Below are positions 5,503 through 13,166 of a stretch of DNA of 13,309 nt, one piece after another (the stretch's first letter is position 1; each line of letters starts with the position of its first letter). The translations under genes were made by a program, and so were the position numbers. The notes beneath the pieces were generated by a model, which saw nothing but the letters and a program-made list of their open reading frames with translations, was not told the DNA's origin and ran no database searches. Source of the DNA: Flavobacteriaceae bacterium (GTDB lineage Bacteria; Bacteroidota; Bacteroidia; Flavobacteriales; Weeksellaceae); the NCBI GenBank assembly GCA_031289875.1, contig JAITOO010000157.1, positions 1 through 13,309 on the forward strand, in the 5' to 3' direction.

Positions 5503-7536
5503 GTGATTTTAGACATTAACAGACAGCCTTTTGCGTTCTATTTAACCGCTTTTTTGGTGGGAGTTTTGGCATTTCCTTATGTTAGTATTTCGTGGAAAAT
5601 TTCGTCGGCAGTTTTTCTCTGTATCTTTGTTTTTTTGATTTTTATTGCCAAAATAATGAATTTCAGGACGGTTTTCAGCATTTTTCTACTGATTTTGTGG
5701 GGCATGCTCGGATATTCTTTGGCAGGGGTTCATTCTGTCGTTCCGACGGACAGTTATACTCATTTTGAGGAAAATAACTCATATCAAATGGTTTGGGCAA
5801 AAATTGAGGAACAGAAAAATTCCAACGATAAAAATCGTAAATATTTTGCTGAAATTGAAGTAGTTTCATACAAAAACCAGCAAATTTCAACTTCGGGAAA
5901 AGTTTTGCTCCTGCTGAACAAACAAAAATTCAATTCTGTTTTGACGCAGGGAAATCGGTATCAAATGCTGGTAAAATTTCGGGAAATCTCTCCGCCGAAA
6001 AATCCGCATCAATTTGATTATCAGAAATTTTTGAATCGGCAAAAAATTCTAAGAATGGCGTCGGTTGATGAAATTCTGTCGCAGGAAGCGCATTCATCTT
6101 TGTGGTTCAAAATCAAGGACTTCAATCAAAAAGTCTCACAAAAAGTCGATGAATCTTCACTCCGCTCCGATTCTAAAGAATTTCTCAAAGCTTTTTTGCT
6201 CGGCGACCGCTCAGAAATGAAGCAGGACAACATCAACGCCTATTCCAGAGCGGGCGTAATACACTTGATTGCTATTTCCGGAATGCACGTTGCCTTTATT
6301 TTTGGGATGATTTTCTGGATTTTGAAGTTTTCATTGGGGCGGAAAAACCGCAGAATTACAATACTCACTTCGCTCGTATTTGTCTGGTTGTTCGGCTGTT
6401 TCGTTGGTTTGACAGCTTCTGTATTCCGCGCCTGCCTGATGATTACAATTTTCTACTTTTTTGAATTGCTGAAACGACCATCGAACCTGTATCACAGCCT
6501 GTCTCTCTCAGCTCTTATCATTTTGATTTTCAACACAAATGAATTTTATTCCGTTGGATTTCAATTAAGTTATGCTGCTGTGTTTTTTATGGCTTGGCTT
6601 GCTCCGCCGATTTTTAAATTTTTGAAAACTTCAAAAACAAAGCTAAATGATTGGTTTATAGAACCTTTGTCTATCACTTTGGCAGCCCAGCTGGGAACGA
6701 TGCCTTTTGTAATGTTTTATTTTCATCAATTTTCACTGATGTCTGTTCCCGCCAATATGCTGTTGATTCCGTATTCTTTTTTGATTACCTATTTCTCTGT
6801 AATAGAAATATTTACAATGTTTGTTCCCATTTTCATACAGCATTTTTTCAACATTGTTTACGATTTCTTAATTCAAATTTTGATTGATGGAACGCACTGG
6901 ATTTCTTCCCTGAAAATGTTTTTATTTCAACGTATTTCATTGAATATCTTTGAGTTGATATTTCTAATTTCTGCCATTATTCTCTTAAAATATTTTCTGT
7001 CGAAGCCCGAAATGAAAACTGTTTTTCCTGTTCTTGTTTTTTTGTTATTATTCCAAACTGTCAGATTCACAGAATATTACCTTTCTTCTCAAAAAGAAAA
7101 TTTCATCGTTTTTTATGATTATCAAAATCCATTATTAGGATTCAGATATGGTAGAAACATTCTGATTTTCAAAGATTTAAAAAGCGATTCTGCGCAAACT
7201 GAAAAATTTGTTACAGATCCCTACCTCACAGGCGAAAGAATTGAAAACGAAGAAAATAAAACATTGAATTACAATGAAACATATCAATGGGAAAACCTGA
7301 AAATTCAAGTGATTAACAAAGATTTTTCAAAAATCGAAGATTCCGTTGATTATTTGATAGTCAGCGGAGATATTCCTTTTTCCGAAAAGATGTTTTCCGC
7401 TAAAGAAATTATTTTCACGGGAAACACCCACCCAACTTATTGGGAAAATATGAAACCCCGCATGAAAACAGCAAAACTGAGCGTTTGGAACACTCAAATT
7501 CAAGGCTCTTTTACGGTTGATTTTCCCTTGCGTTGA
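5503..7536 (+). CDS. comEC: ComEC/Rec2-family DNA-uptake channel protein
   Basis: This is a 677-residue polytopic inner-membrane protein. ComEC forms the channel through which single-stranded DNA enters the cytoplasm during natural transformation. Membrane segments occupy about 10-75. A soluble OB-fold-like (DUF4131) region follows at about 85-195. The competence domain runs from about 225 to 525, with the signature AGVIHLIAISGMHVAF at 250-265 and SVGFQLSYAAV at 350-360. The C-terminal 150 residues are soluble but show no HxHxDH metallo-beta-lactamase motif, a form I recall as usual in Bacteroidota. I accept the GTG start at 5503: no in-frame ATG lies nearby upstream, and the ATG at 5501 is out of frame and hits TGA at once. 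Its last 26 bp overlap the convergent thioredoxin-like gene. Confidence 0.93.
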   Translation: MILDINRQPFAFYLTAFLVGVLAFPYVSISWKISSAVFLCIFVFLIFIAKIMNFRTVFSIFLLILWGMLGYSLAGVHSVVPTDSYTHFEENNSYQMVWAKIEEQKNSNDKNRKYFAEIEVVSYKNQQISTSGKVLLLLNKQKFNSVLTQGNRYQMLVKFREISPPKNPHQFDYQKFLNRQKILRMASVDEILSQEAHSSLWFKIKDFNQKVSQKVDESSLRSDSKEFLKAFLLGDRSEMKQDNINAYSRAGVIHLIAISGMHVAFIFGMIFWILKFSLGRKNRRITILTSLVFVWLFGCFVGLTASVFRACLMITIFYFFELLKRPSNLYHSLSLSALIILIFNTNEFYSVGFQLSYAAVFFMAWLAPPIFKFLKTSKTKLNDWFIEPLSITLAAQLGTMPFVMFYFHQFSLMSVPANMLLIPYSFLITYFSVIEIFTMFVPIFIQHFFNIVYDFLIQILIDGTHWISSLKMFLFQRISLNIFELIFLISAIILLKYFLSKPEMKTVFPVLVFLLLFQTVRFTEYYLSSQKENFIVFYDYQNPLLGFRYGRNILIFKDLKSDSAQTEKFVTDPYLTGERIENEENKTLNYNETYQWENLKIQVINKDFSKIEDSVDYLIVSGDIPFSEKMFSAKEIIFTGNTHPTYWENMKPRMKTAKLSVWNTQIQGSFTVDFPLR

Positions 7537-8035
7537 GGAACTTCTGCACCTGCTCCTTCACTTCCGCAATTCCCGGCAGGAATGTCTGCGGCTCAAAATA
7601 ACCTGCAATGACGATTATCGTATTTCCATAGGTATCTACCAATGCACCGGACGGATAACGCACACTTCCGTTGAGGAGAAAAAACGACAGTGCGTTGATT
7701 CCGCTTCTTCCTGAATCTATATACTTGTGAATCCGTCCTTTAAAAGCCACAGTTTCTTTGGTCTCAGCATTAAATTTCACGGGAATGAAATTTTCGTTCA
7801 GATAATCCGCAACTTTCTGATTGCGAAAAGTATCCTTGTCCATCATTTTGCAAGGACCGCACCAGTCGGTATAGACATCTACGTAGAGCAGCCTTTTGTC
7901 GCCTGCCTGCTGCAAACTGTCCGCCTGCTGAATGGTTTTCCACTGCACCAAATCTTCCGTTTTCTGTTGTGAAAAAAGAAAAAAGGGTGCAAGCAGAAAT
8001 AAAATTTTAAAGCGACAATATGCCGATGAAATCAT
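7511..8035 (-). CDS. Exported thioredoxin-like protein
   Basis: This 174-residue protein has a hydrophobic N-terminal segment at about 9-22 (FKILFLLAPFFLFS) that reads as a signal peptide with likely cleavage before QQKTED. It should act in the periplasm. The thioredoxin fold carries the active site WCGPC (58-62, Cys59/Cys62) after the strand LLYVDVYTD, and the cis-proline region is RYPSGALVD with Pro128. It ends with IAGYFEPQTFLPGI. WCGPC is the typical reducing-thioredoxin motif, so a disulfide reductase role is likely; the partner is unknown. It starts 108 bp after the peptide-transporter operon on the same strand. I see no promoter in that gap, so it may be read from the same transcript. 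Its 3' end overlaps comEC tail-to-tail. Confidence 0.88.
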   Translation of the reverse strand: MISSAYCRFKILFLLAPFFLFSQQKTEDLVQWKTIQQADSLQQAGDKRLLYVDVYTDWCGPCKMMDKDTFRNQKVADYLNENFIPVKFNAETKETVAFKGRIHKYIDSGRSGINALSFFLLNGSVRYPSGALVDTYGNTIIVIAGYFEPQTFLPGIAEVKEQVQKFLNARENQP

Positions 8036-8143
8036 AATTTTAATTTTTTAATTATTTATATTTTTCAGTTTTGCTCATCCGAATATTTTTGTTCTGCTTC
8101 CGCTTCGCAAAAACACTTGATGCGACAAAATCATAATCCATAA

Positions 8144-9892
8144 CTACCGTATACCGTGCATCATTTTCATCAATTTTTTGCTCAGGAAAAACAAAATTAT
8201 CGCAGCAATACCGCTTATTCCAATGAAAACGATGAAAAATTCATACAAATTGGTAATTTGATAGCCGAAAAGAGACTTGTATTCTGCTGTCCCCGAAGCA
8301 GTTGCGGCGTGTTCTCCGGCGCCCGGAGGTATCATACTGCTAAGCATTCCTGCTACTTTATTGGCGATAGCATTTGCCATAAACCACGTACCCATAAGCA
8401 GCGAAGAAAAACGCAGCGGAGACAGTTTAGCCACCATTGACTGCCCGATTGGAGACAAACACAATTCGCCGATAGTGTGAAGAAAATACATTCCAACCAG
8501 CCATAACATACTGATTTTAACTGTACTATCCACTCCTTTCACGCCGAAAGCGATGAGTAAAAAACCCAAAGCTACAAACAGCAAACCGAATGCCATTTTG
8601 GTAGGCGCAGACGGCTGCTTGTTTCCTAATTGCGCCCAAAGCCAAGAAACTATCGGAGCAAAGGTAACGATAACGAAAGGATTTACCGATTGAAACCAGC
8701 TTGCCGGAACGTTTTCAAAACTTGCCGTAGTGATTTTTCCTATTAAAACCAAACCTAAAAACAGCACTATTCCGATGGCGGAAATGATAAGATGGGTGTT
8801 CTTTTTCCACTCAAAAAACCATTCCAGAAATTTTGACAAGGAATAAAGCAAGGCTGACAATATAATGAAAATCAGCCATTTATTAAGAGAAAACGGAACG
8901 TCTCGATTTACGTTTTGGTCGGCAAAAATCGTAAGCGAAGCGCCTGCCTGTTCAAATGCGCTCCAAAAGAAAATCACAAAAAAAGCCAGTACAAAGATGA
9001 CAATAATCCTGTCTCGTTCTATTTTGTCCAAAGATTTGTCCATCATAAAAAACACGAAAACTGCTGCAAAGGCTATCACTACCAGCCAGAAAATCAGGTC
9101 AAATCTGGCGAGCCACGAAGGCATTCCGGCATTAAACAAACCAAAAATCCACTGAGTAATATCTACAAAATTGAACAAAAAGAAAATCAATGCGATACAG
9201 CCTATAACCAGACCTAAAACTTTTAAATCAGATTTTCTTACGGGCGTTCCAATTGCTTGTCCGTCTAATCCTCTCACATATTTTTTCTTCAACAACTCAA
9301 AAGATATTAGACTGACAATCATGCCAATACAAGCTGCTAAAAAACCCCATTTAAAGTCGGCAGGGTCTCCGGTATCTCCGAGTGAACCGCAGATAAGCGG
9401 CGAAAAGAATGCGCCTAAATTTACGCCCATATAGAAAATGGTAAACGCCGAATCCACCCGCGTATCTTCTTTGGTATAAAGCTGACCGACCATTGTGGAA
9501 ATGTTGGGTTTGAAAAATCCGTTTCCGACGATTAACGTCGTCAAGCCTGCCCACATCATGGTTATGGCAAGCGCCTGCTGGTCATGGAAACTCGCACTGA
9601 TGAACATTAAAAACTGTCCGATTGCCATTAAAATTCCGCCGAGAAAAATACTTTTGCGGTTGCCCCAATATCTATCAGACAAATATCCGCCCAAAAGCGG
9701 CGTAAGGTAAACCAATCCCGTGTAATTTCCATAAATATTTGACGCATCTTCGTTAGTCATCAACAGCGCCTTAGTCATAAACAAGACGAAAAGCGCCCGC
9801 ATTCCATAATAGGAAAACCGTTCCCACATTTCTGTAAAAAACAAAAGGTATAAGCCTCTTGGATGTCCTTTTTGTATTTGTGTATCAGTCAT
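8144..9892 (-). CDS. POT/PTR-family proton-coupled peptide transporter (second gene of pair)
   Basis: This 582-residue MFS membrane protein should import di- or tripeptides with protons. The POT hallmarks are all present: E21-x-x-E24-R25-F-S-Y-Y in helix 1, GGYLSDRYWGNR at 68-79, the GNGFFKPNISTMVGQLY block at 123-139 with Lys128, FEQAG with Glu314 in helix 7, and GELCLSPIG with Glu476 in helix 10. It is longer than many bacterial POT proteins because of extra helices in the middle (about 225-280) and a loop at 520-545, both common in this family. Its ATG lies inside the 3' end of the neighbouring transporter gene (ATGACTGA, 8-bp overlap), so translation is probably coupled. Peptide specificity cannot be read from sequence. 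Confidence 0.95.
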   Translation of the reverse strand: MTDTQIQKGHPRGLYLLFFTEMWERFSYYGMRALFVLFMTKALLMTNEDASNIYGNYTGLVYLTPLLGGYLSDRYWGNRKSIFLGGILMAIGQFLMFISASFHDQQALAITMMWAGLTTLIVGNGFFKPNISTMVGQLYTKEDTRVDSAFTIFYMGVNLGAFFSPLICGSLGDTGDPADFKWGFLAACIGMIVSLISFELLKKKYVRGLDGQAIGTPVRKSDLKVLGLVIGCIALIFFLFNFVDITQWIFGLFNAGMPSWLARFDLIFWLVVIAFAAVFVFFMMDKSLDKIERDRIIVIFVLAFFVIFFWSAFEQAGASLTIFADQNVNRDVPFSLNKWLIFIILSALLYSLSKFLEWFFEWKKNTHLIISAIGIVLFLGLVLIGKITTASFENVPASWFQSVNPFVIVTFAPIVSWLWAQLGNKQPSAPTKMAFGLLFVALGFLLIAFGVKGVDSTVKISMLWLVGMYFLHTIGELCLSPIGQSMVAKLSPLRFSSLLMGTWFMANAIANKVAGMLSSMIPPGAGEHAATASGTAEYKSLFGYQITNLYEFFIVFIGISGIAAIILFFLSKKLMKMMHGIR

Positions 9893-11429
9893 ATATCATT
9901 GTTTTTTTGTTAAAATCTTCTTCATAATTTTTTTTGTCCTCGTCATTCGCTTTTCCCATGAGTTTTTTTACTAACGGCGAAATCGCAATCAGTACAATTC
10001 CCAAAATCAGCGCATAGAACGAAAGTTGCTTGTACCCTGAGGTGTAGGCAAAAAGATTTTCCGCCAAAGTTGCATTTGGTTTAGCCGCCATTTCTGCGCC
10101 CAATATTCCCGCCGCATATTGTCCGTAAGCGGAAGCTAAGAACCACATCCCCATCATCACGCCCCAAAGTTTTTTCGGCGAGAGCTGAGTCATCAGCGAA
10201 AGACCTATCGGCGAGAGACAAAGTTCTCCAAAAGTGATGATTAAGTATGCCAGCGCAAAAATGTTGAGCGAAGTTTTCCCGTCAGGGGTCATAAAAAACC
10301 GTGTGTAATAAAAAGTAAAAAATGCGCCTGCGAGAAAGAGAAATCCGAGACCGAATTTCACAATGGCGTTGGGTTCAATTTTTCTTTTCGCCAAAGCTAA
10401 CCACAACAATCCGACAAGCGGACTGAAAATAATTACAAAAACAGAATTTACTCCGTTGTTCACGACATTCGGGTCGATATTGAGAAACAGCAGATTTGTG
10501 TGAAGATTGTCTTTGGCGAACAGACTGAGCGAACCGCCTGCCTGCTCGAAAAACGCCCAAAAAAATATGGAAAATGTAATGAAAATCAGTGCAGCAAGGA
10601 GTTTTCGGTTTTCCGTCCATTTCAATTTGCTCATTTCATAGAACAAATAAATCAGTGTCAAAGGTCCCACAATGTACATGAAAAGGTCGGTGTAATCTGT
10701 GTTTCTAATCATCATAAAGACAAAAGGCAACGACAACAGCGACAAAACGTAAACGCCGATTTCATAAATTTTTCCGTTTTTATTTTTCGAAATATTTTGA
10801 GGCTGAAGCCCGATAGTTCCTAAATTTTTCTTCGATAAATAAAAGGTAATCAACCCTATAACCATAAAAATTCCCGACAGGGAAAAAGCCAAATTCCACG
10901 AATACATTTTTCCGACAGAAACACAGACTGCGCCGCCAATCAGTGCGCCAATGTTGATGCCTGAATAAAAGAGATTAAACCCTGCCTGACGGCGAATATC
11001 GCCTTCATGATAGAGTTCGCCAACCATCGTGGAGATATTCGGTTTGAAAAAGCCCGTCCCGACGATGATGAGACAGATTCCGAAATAGAAAAATTTTTGA
11101 GCGTCTGCACCTAAGAGGAAACTGCCGACAATCATGAGTAAACCGCCCCAAAAGAGGGACTTCCGAAAGCCCAAAATTTTATCGGCAAAAAGCCCTCCCA
11201 AAAAGGTGAAAGCATAAACAAAAGCTTGGATTGCGCCATATTTCAAACTTGATTCTTGTTTGGTCATCAGCAGAATATCCGTCATAAAAACCGAGAGCAT
11301 CCCGCGGTTGCCGTAAAAACAGAAGCGTTCCCACATCTCCGTAAAAAACAGCGACCAAATTTGTTTGGGGTATTTGCCCTTGAAATTTTGAATCTCTGAA
11401 AGAGTGGGTTGTGTTTGTATATCAATCAT
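9885..11429 (-). CDS. POT/PTR-family proton-coupled peptide transporter (first gene of pair)
   Basis: This 514-residue MFS membrane protein is a paralogue of the gene that follows it. Functional residues are conserved: E31-x-x-E34-R35-F-C-F-Y in helix 1, GGLFADKILGFRK at 78-90, GTGFFKPNISTMVGELY at 124-140 with Lys129, FEQAGGS with Glu295, and GELCLSPIGLSLM with Glu402. The helix-1 motif reads FCFY where the neighbour has FSYY, and the two differ widely elsewhere, so this is an old duplication and the substrates may differ. It is the promoter-proximal gene of the operon: a -7 box and a leader hairpin lie upstream. It ends with a charged cytoplasmic tail (ANDEDKKNYEEDFNKK). Confidence 0.95.
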   Translation of the reverse strand: MIDIQTQPTLSEIQNFKGKYPKQIWSLFFTEMWERFCFYGNRGMLSVFMTDILLMTKQESSLKYGAIQAFVYAFTFLGGLFADKILGFRKSLFWGGLLMIVGSFLLGADAQKFFYFGICLIIVGTGFFKPNISTMVGELYHEGDIRRQAGFNLFYSGINIGALIGGAVCVSVGKMYSWNLAFSLSGIFMVIGLITFYLSKKNLGTIGLQPQNISKNKNGKIYEIGVYVLSLLSLPFVFMMIRNTDYTDLFMYIVGPLTLIYLFYEMSKLKWTENRKLLAALIFITFSIFFWAFFEQAGGSLSLFAKDNLHTNLLFLNIDPNVVNNGVNSVFVIIFSPLVGLLWLALAKRKIEPNAIVKFGLGFLFLAGAFFTFYYTRFFMTPDGKTSLNIFALAYLIITFGELCLSPIGLSLMTQLSPKKLWGVMMGMWFLASAYGQYAAGILGAEMAAKPNATLAENLFAYTSGYKQLSFYALILGIVLIAISPLVKKLMGKANDEDKKNYEEDFNKKTMIYD

Positions 11430-11483
11430 TTACAATTATAAAATTAATAAATTCGGCAAAAATATAGCCCTGCCAAGTGCGGT

Positions 11484-11500
11484 GTCTTTACAAAAAAGAC
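11484..11500 (-). other. Small hairpin in the leader of the transporter operon
   Basis: On the minus strand GTCTTT-TTTGT-AAAGAC forms a 6-bp stem with a 5-base loop, starting 4 bp after the TACTTTTG -7 box and about 55 bp before the ATG. It would lie at the very 5' end of the mRNA, where it could stabilise the transcript. It could also be chance in AT-rich DNA. Confidence 0.3.
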
Positions 11501-11503
11501 CTC

Positions 11504-11511
11504 CAAAAGTA
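11504..11511 (-). promoter_or_regulatory. -7 promoter box for the peptide-transporter operon
   Basis: The minus strand reads TACTTTTG, a full TAnnTTTG match, 74 bp ahead of the first transporter's ATG. The nearest upstream TTTTG is only about 10 bp away, so there is no properly spaced -33 element. The box sits just after the terminator-like hairpin at 11545-11570, the expected order for a new transcription unit. Confidence 0.45.
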
Positions 11512-11544
11512 CGGATTTTCTCAAAATGAAATAATATTTTTTTT

Positions 11545-11570
11545 AAAAAGTTTGAATCCGCAGATTCAAA
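11545..11570 (-). terminator. Terminator-like hairpin after the AlbA/ATPase gene
   Basis: On the minus strand TTTGAATC-TGCG-GATTCAAA is a perfect 8-bp stem with a 4-base loop, followed by CTTTTTA. It lies about 140 bp after the stop of the AlbA/ATPase gene. An alternative hairpin, CAGATT-TTG-AATCTG (11561-11575), overlaps its 5' arm and would form first in the RNA, so the two structures exclude each other. The call as a terminator is reasonable; regulated readthrough is speculative. Confidence 0.55.
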
Positions 11571-11682
11571 ATCTGAATGCAACTAAGGAGTGGAAATTTA
11601 AGATGGAATTTTTTTTAGGTGAATAAAAATTTAAATTTTGTCTGGATATATTATTGATTTTGAATTGTATCTGCCTTATTAC

Positions 11683-11722
11683 TTGGCGTTATCGTGGCAG
11701 CATTGGCGTTATTATGGCGTTT
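11683..11722. repeat. Short 20-bp-period direct repeat at the end of the AlbA/ATPase gene
   Basis: TTGGCGTTAT occurs at 11683-11692 and again at 11703-11712, with a weaker third ATGGCGTTTT at 11714-11723. The stop codon of the regulator gene falls in the second copy. It is probably a small local duplication. Confidence 0.4.
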
Positions 11723-12443
11723 TTAATTGGTAAAAACTACCTGCGCCAAATGATCCTGCTTGTTCTAATATACTGAATTTAACAAGTTCCGATATTTCGC
11801 GAGAAGCTGTTCTTTCGGACGTTGCATTTATTGCTTGATACTCCTTGTTGGTGATTTTCCCTTTTTCTTTCACAAATTCAACTGCTTTTATTTGTCGTTG
11901 ATTAAGTCCGAGTTTTACCAACTGCTCTTCCGTTAGGTTGTTTTTGAAAAGAGTAACCAAAAATCCACCGTCCCGCTCTATCAGTTCGGGGTCTGGCAAT
12001 CCTGCCTCTTTGCAAGTGTCTATTATTCGGATTGTACCGCGTCCCCAAGCATCAATCAACCCGCCTTTGAAACACACATCTGCTATGAGTAAATTGCGTG
12101 GCTTTGAAGAGTGTGAGCGTTTTAACGATTCTAAACTTATTCCTTCGGGCAAACCGCCATCGTTCCAAATGTTAATCTTATCATCATATACACGGATTTG
12201 GGTAAAACTACCCATATAATTGCGGTGTACCATAGCATTGAGCAACATTTCTCGTAATGCAGGCACGGGATATTCGCCCTTTTCAACGCGGAAAAATCCC
12301 TCAAATTCGATATTCCGAATGAAGAATTTATGGTTTAACTGCTCTAAAACATTACGTAACAGTATAATGATATTCCCTTCTTCCACTTCCTGAAAACGCA
12401 AATCGGCATCATCTTTGGCAAAACGCCCTATTTTTTCGAACAC
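11712..12443 (-). CDS. C-terminal part of frameshifted AlbA/ATPase regulator: GHKL ATPase and winged helix
   Basis: This stretch encodes 243 residues if started at the GTG at 12443, but that codon is almost certainly an internal Val of a longer protein. It opens with FEKIGRFAKDDADLRFQEVEEGN, typical of the middle of COG2865 proteins (often annotated as ATP-binding protein or RecG-like transcriptional regulator). A HATPase_c_4 domain follows: the N-box ALREMLLNAMVHRNY at 62-76 with Asn69, IWNDGGLPEGI at 92-102, and DAWGRGTIRI at 131-140. The last 65 residues (LNQRQIKAVEFVKEKGKITNKEYQ...TASREISELV) form a winged-helix DNA-binding module. It needs the upstream half at 12445-13035 to be a normal family member. 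Translation on its own is doubtful. Confidence 0.8.
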   Translation of the reverse strand: MFEKIGRFAKDDADLRFQEVEEGNIIILLRNVLEQLNHKFFIRNIEFEGFFRVEKGEYPVPALREMLLNAMVHRNYMGSFTQIRVYDDKINIWNDGGLPEGISLESLKRSHSSKPRNLLIADVCFKGGLIDAWGRGTIRIIDTCKEAGLPDPELIERDGGFLVTLFKNNLTEEQLVKLGLNQRQIKAVEFVKEKGKITNKEYQAINATSERTASREISELVKFSILEQAGSFGAGSFYQLKTP

Positions 12444-12444
12444 A

Positions 12445-13035
12445 TTAGGATAAAAACGACAGGGGGTCTTTGCCGAACAAGATTATTGCAGCGCGTTTGA
12501 GTTGTCCGTTTTCGGTAAGCCGCAGTTTATCAAAAATTTCTTCTATTGTCAGACCTTCAACATTGGGCAAACGCCCCTTTTCTTTCGACATTACTATGTA
12601 TGCCTTAACTGATTTTTCATCAATATCGGCAAAAGTAGCTCGCGGTTCAATTACATTATCCCAAGTTTGACCTGCTCGTTTTAGTAAAAATTCATTCAAT
12701 GCTGCACCTGTTAATTCCTGTTTCACACTGCCGCTGCGGTAATAATACCTGCCACGCAGGGAAATCGGTACGGAATAGGGCTGCACTACGATTTCGATAA
12801 AATCTTTGCCGTCTTCCTGTAAAAGATTGACTTCGGCAGTAATTCCCATATTGTTTTTGATTTTGTTGGGAATTTCTTCCATTAGTTTCTTTTGGTCAGG
12901 CAAACCTACAACAGTTGAGGCATCATCTTTGCCGATATAAATCCGTCCTCCTTGTGCATTGGCAAAGCCACACACCCATTTGAGATAATCATCGTGCCAT
13001 GAGGACTTGTATTCTATGTTTTGAGATTCGGGCAT
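12445..13035 (-). CDS. N-terminal part of frameshifted AlbA/ATPase regulator: AlbA_2 (Schlafen-type) domain
   Basis: This part has 196 residues from the ATG at 13035. The AlbA_2 domain covers about 1-115: ESQNIEYKSSWHDDYLKWVCGFANAQGGRIYIGKDDASTVVGL matches the family pattern of E-x-K followed by FANxxGG-x-IYIG-x-DD and a later Gly. It continues through YYYRSGSVKQELTGAALNEFLL into the linker AAIILFGKDP, where full-length relatives continue towards an NVFxKIGRF motif. Here the frame instead ends LSFLS-stop. AlbA_2 domains bind nucleic acid and occur in bacterial regulators and in some defence islands. The role of this one is unknown. A short open tail ends 9 bp upstream (stop at 13045), so the gene may once have followed another. 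Confidence 0.82.
   Translation of the reverse strand: MPESQNIEYKSSWHDDYLKWVCGFANAQGGRIYIGKDDASTVVGLPDQKKLMEEIPNKIKNNMGITAEVNLLQEDGKDFIEIVVQPYSVPISLRGRYYYRSGSVKQELTGAALNEFLLKRAGQTWDNVIEPRATFADIDEKSVKAYIVMSKEKGRLPNVEGLTIEEIFDKLRLTENGQLKRAAIILFGKDPLSFLS
12452..12456 (-). other. Single-base frameshift in a T5 run splitting the AlbA/ATPase gene
   Basis: On the minus strand the frame reads GAC CCC CTG TCG TTT TTA TCC TAA. Removing one T from the T5 run gives LSFYPNVFEKIGRF, the sequence expected in the family, and the frame stays open to the stop at 11712. The restored gene (11712-13035) would have 441 codons including stop and encode a 440-residue protein: AlbA_2 domain, GHKL ATPase and winged helix. 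A C5 run lies 4 bases upstream, so a homopolymer read error is an alternative. I favour either a real inactivating mutation or an assembly error over two separate genes. Confidence 0.8.
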
Positions 13036-13044
13036 AATGCTTGT

Positions 13045-13166
13045 TTATTTTTTTCTTTCCCAATACTGATTTACTTTAAACAATTTTGCCTTATCAAATT
13101 CTTTTATATACCACCATCGGTTGATATATGAGAAATAATTTATACCTTTGCCATAAAAAAGGTCAT
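13045..13166 (-). other. Possible tail of a displaced upstream gene
   Basis: The minus strand is open to a TAA at 13045-13047, encoding about 40 residues that end INRWWYIKEFDKAKLFKVNQYW. The composition is protein-like, rich in Tyr, Trp and Lys, and the stop sits 9 bp before the AlbA gene's ATG, a normal operon spacing. The far end runs into the promoter and start of the plus-strand transposase-like gene. I do not recognise a family. It may be the remnant of a gene cut off by a mobile element, or chance. Confidence 0.22.
13121..13150 (+). promoter_or_regulatory. Promoter of the transposase-like gene
   Basis: TTG (13121-13123) and TACCTTTG (13143-13150) match the Bacteroidota -33 and -7 elements with an ideal 19-bp spacer. 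Transcription would begin about 8 bases before the ATG at 13165. An AAAAAAGG stretch sits 2 bp before the start. The leader is therefore very short. Confidence 0.7.

Noticed and set aside
5501..5503. ATG at 5501 as the comEC start
   Set aside because: It is out of frame and meets TGA in the next codon; the GTG at 5503 opens the correct frame.
8052..8141. Minus-strand 29-codon frame starting 3 bp after the POT gene stop
   Set aside because: The product is short, lysine-rich and featureless with no recognisable motif; operon position alone is not enough support.
8156..10823. Plus-strand open frames opposite the two transporter genes
   Set aside because: They are antisense shadows; the compositions mirror the hydrophobic helices of the POT proteins.
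11626..11639. AAAATTTAAATTTT palindrome after the AlbA/ATPase gene
   Set aside because: It is a simple A/T palindrome of the sort expected by chance in this AT-rich gap.
12445..12457. Programmed ribosomal frameshift in the AlbA/ATPase gene
   Set aside because: Restoring the frame needs a +1 shift at a plain TTTTT run with no evident rare codon, stop-codon context or stimulatory structure; an indel is simpler.
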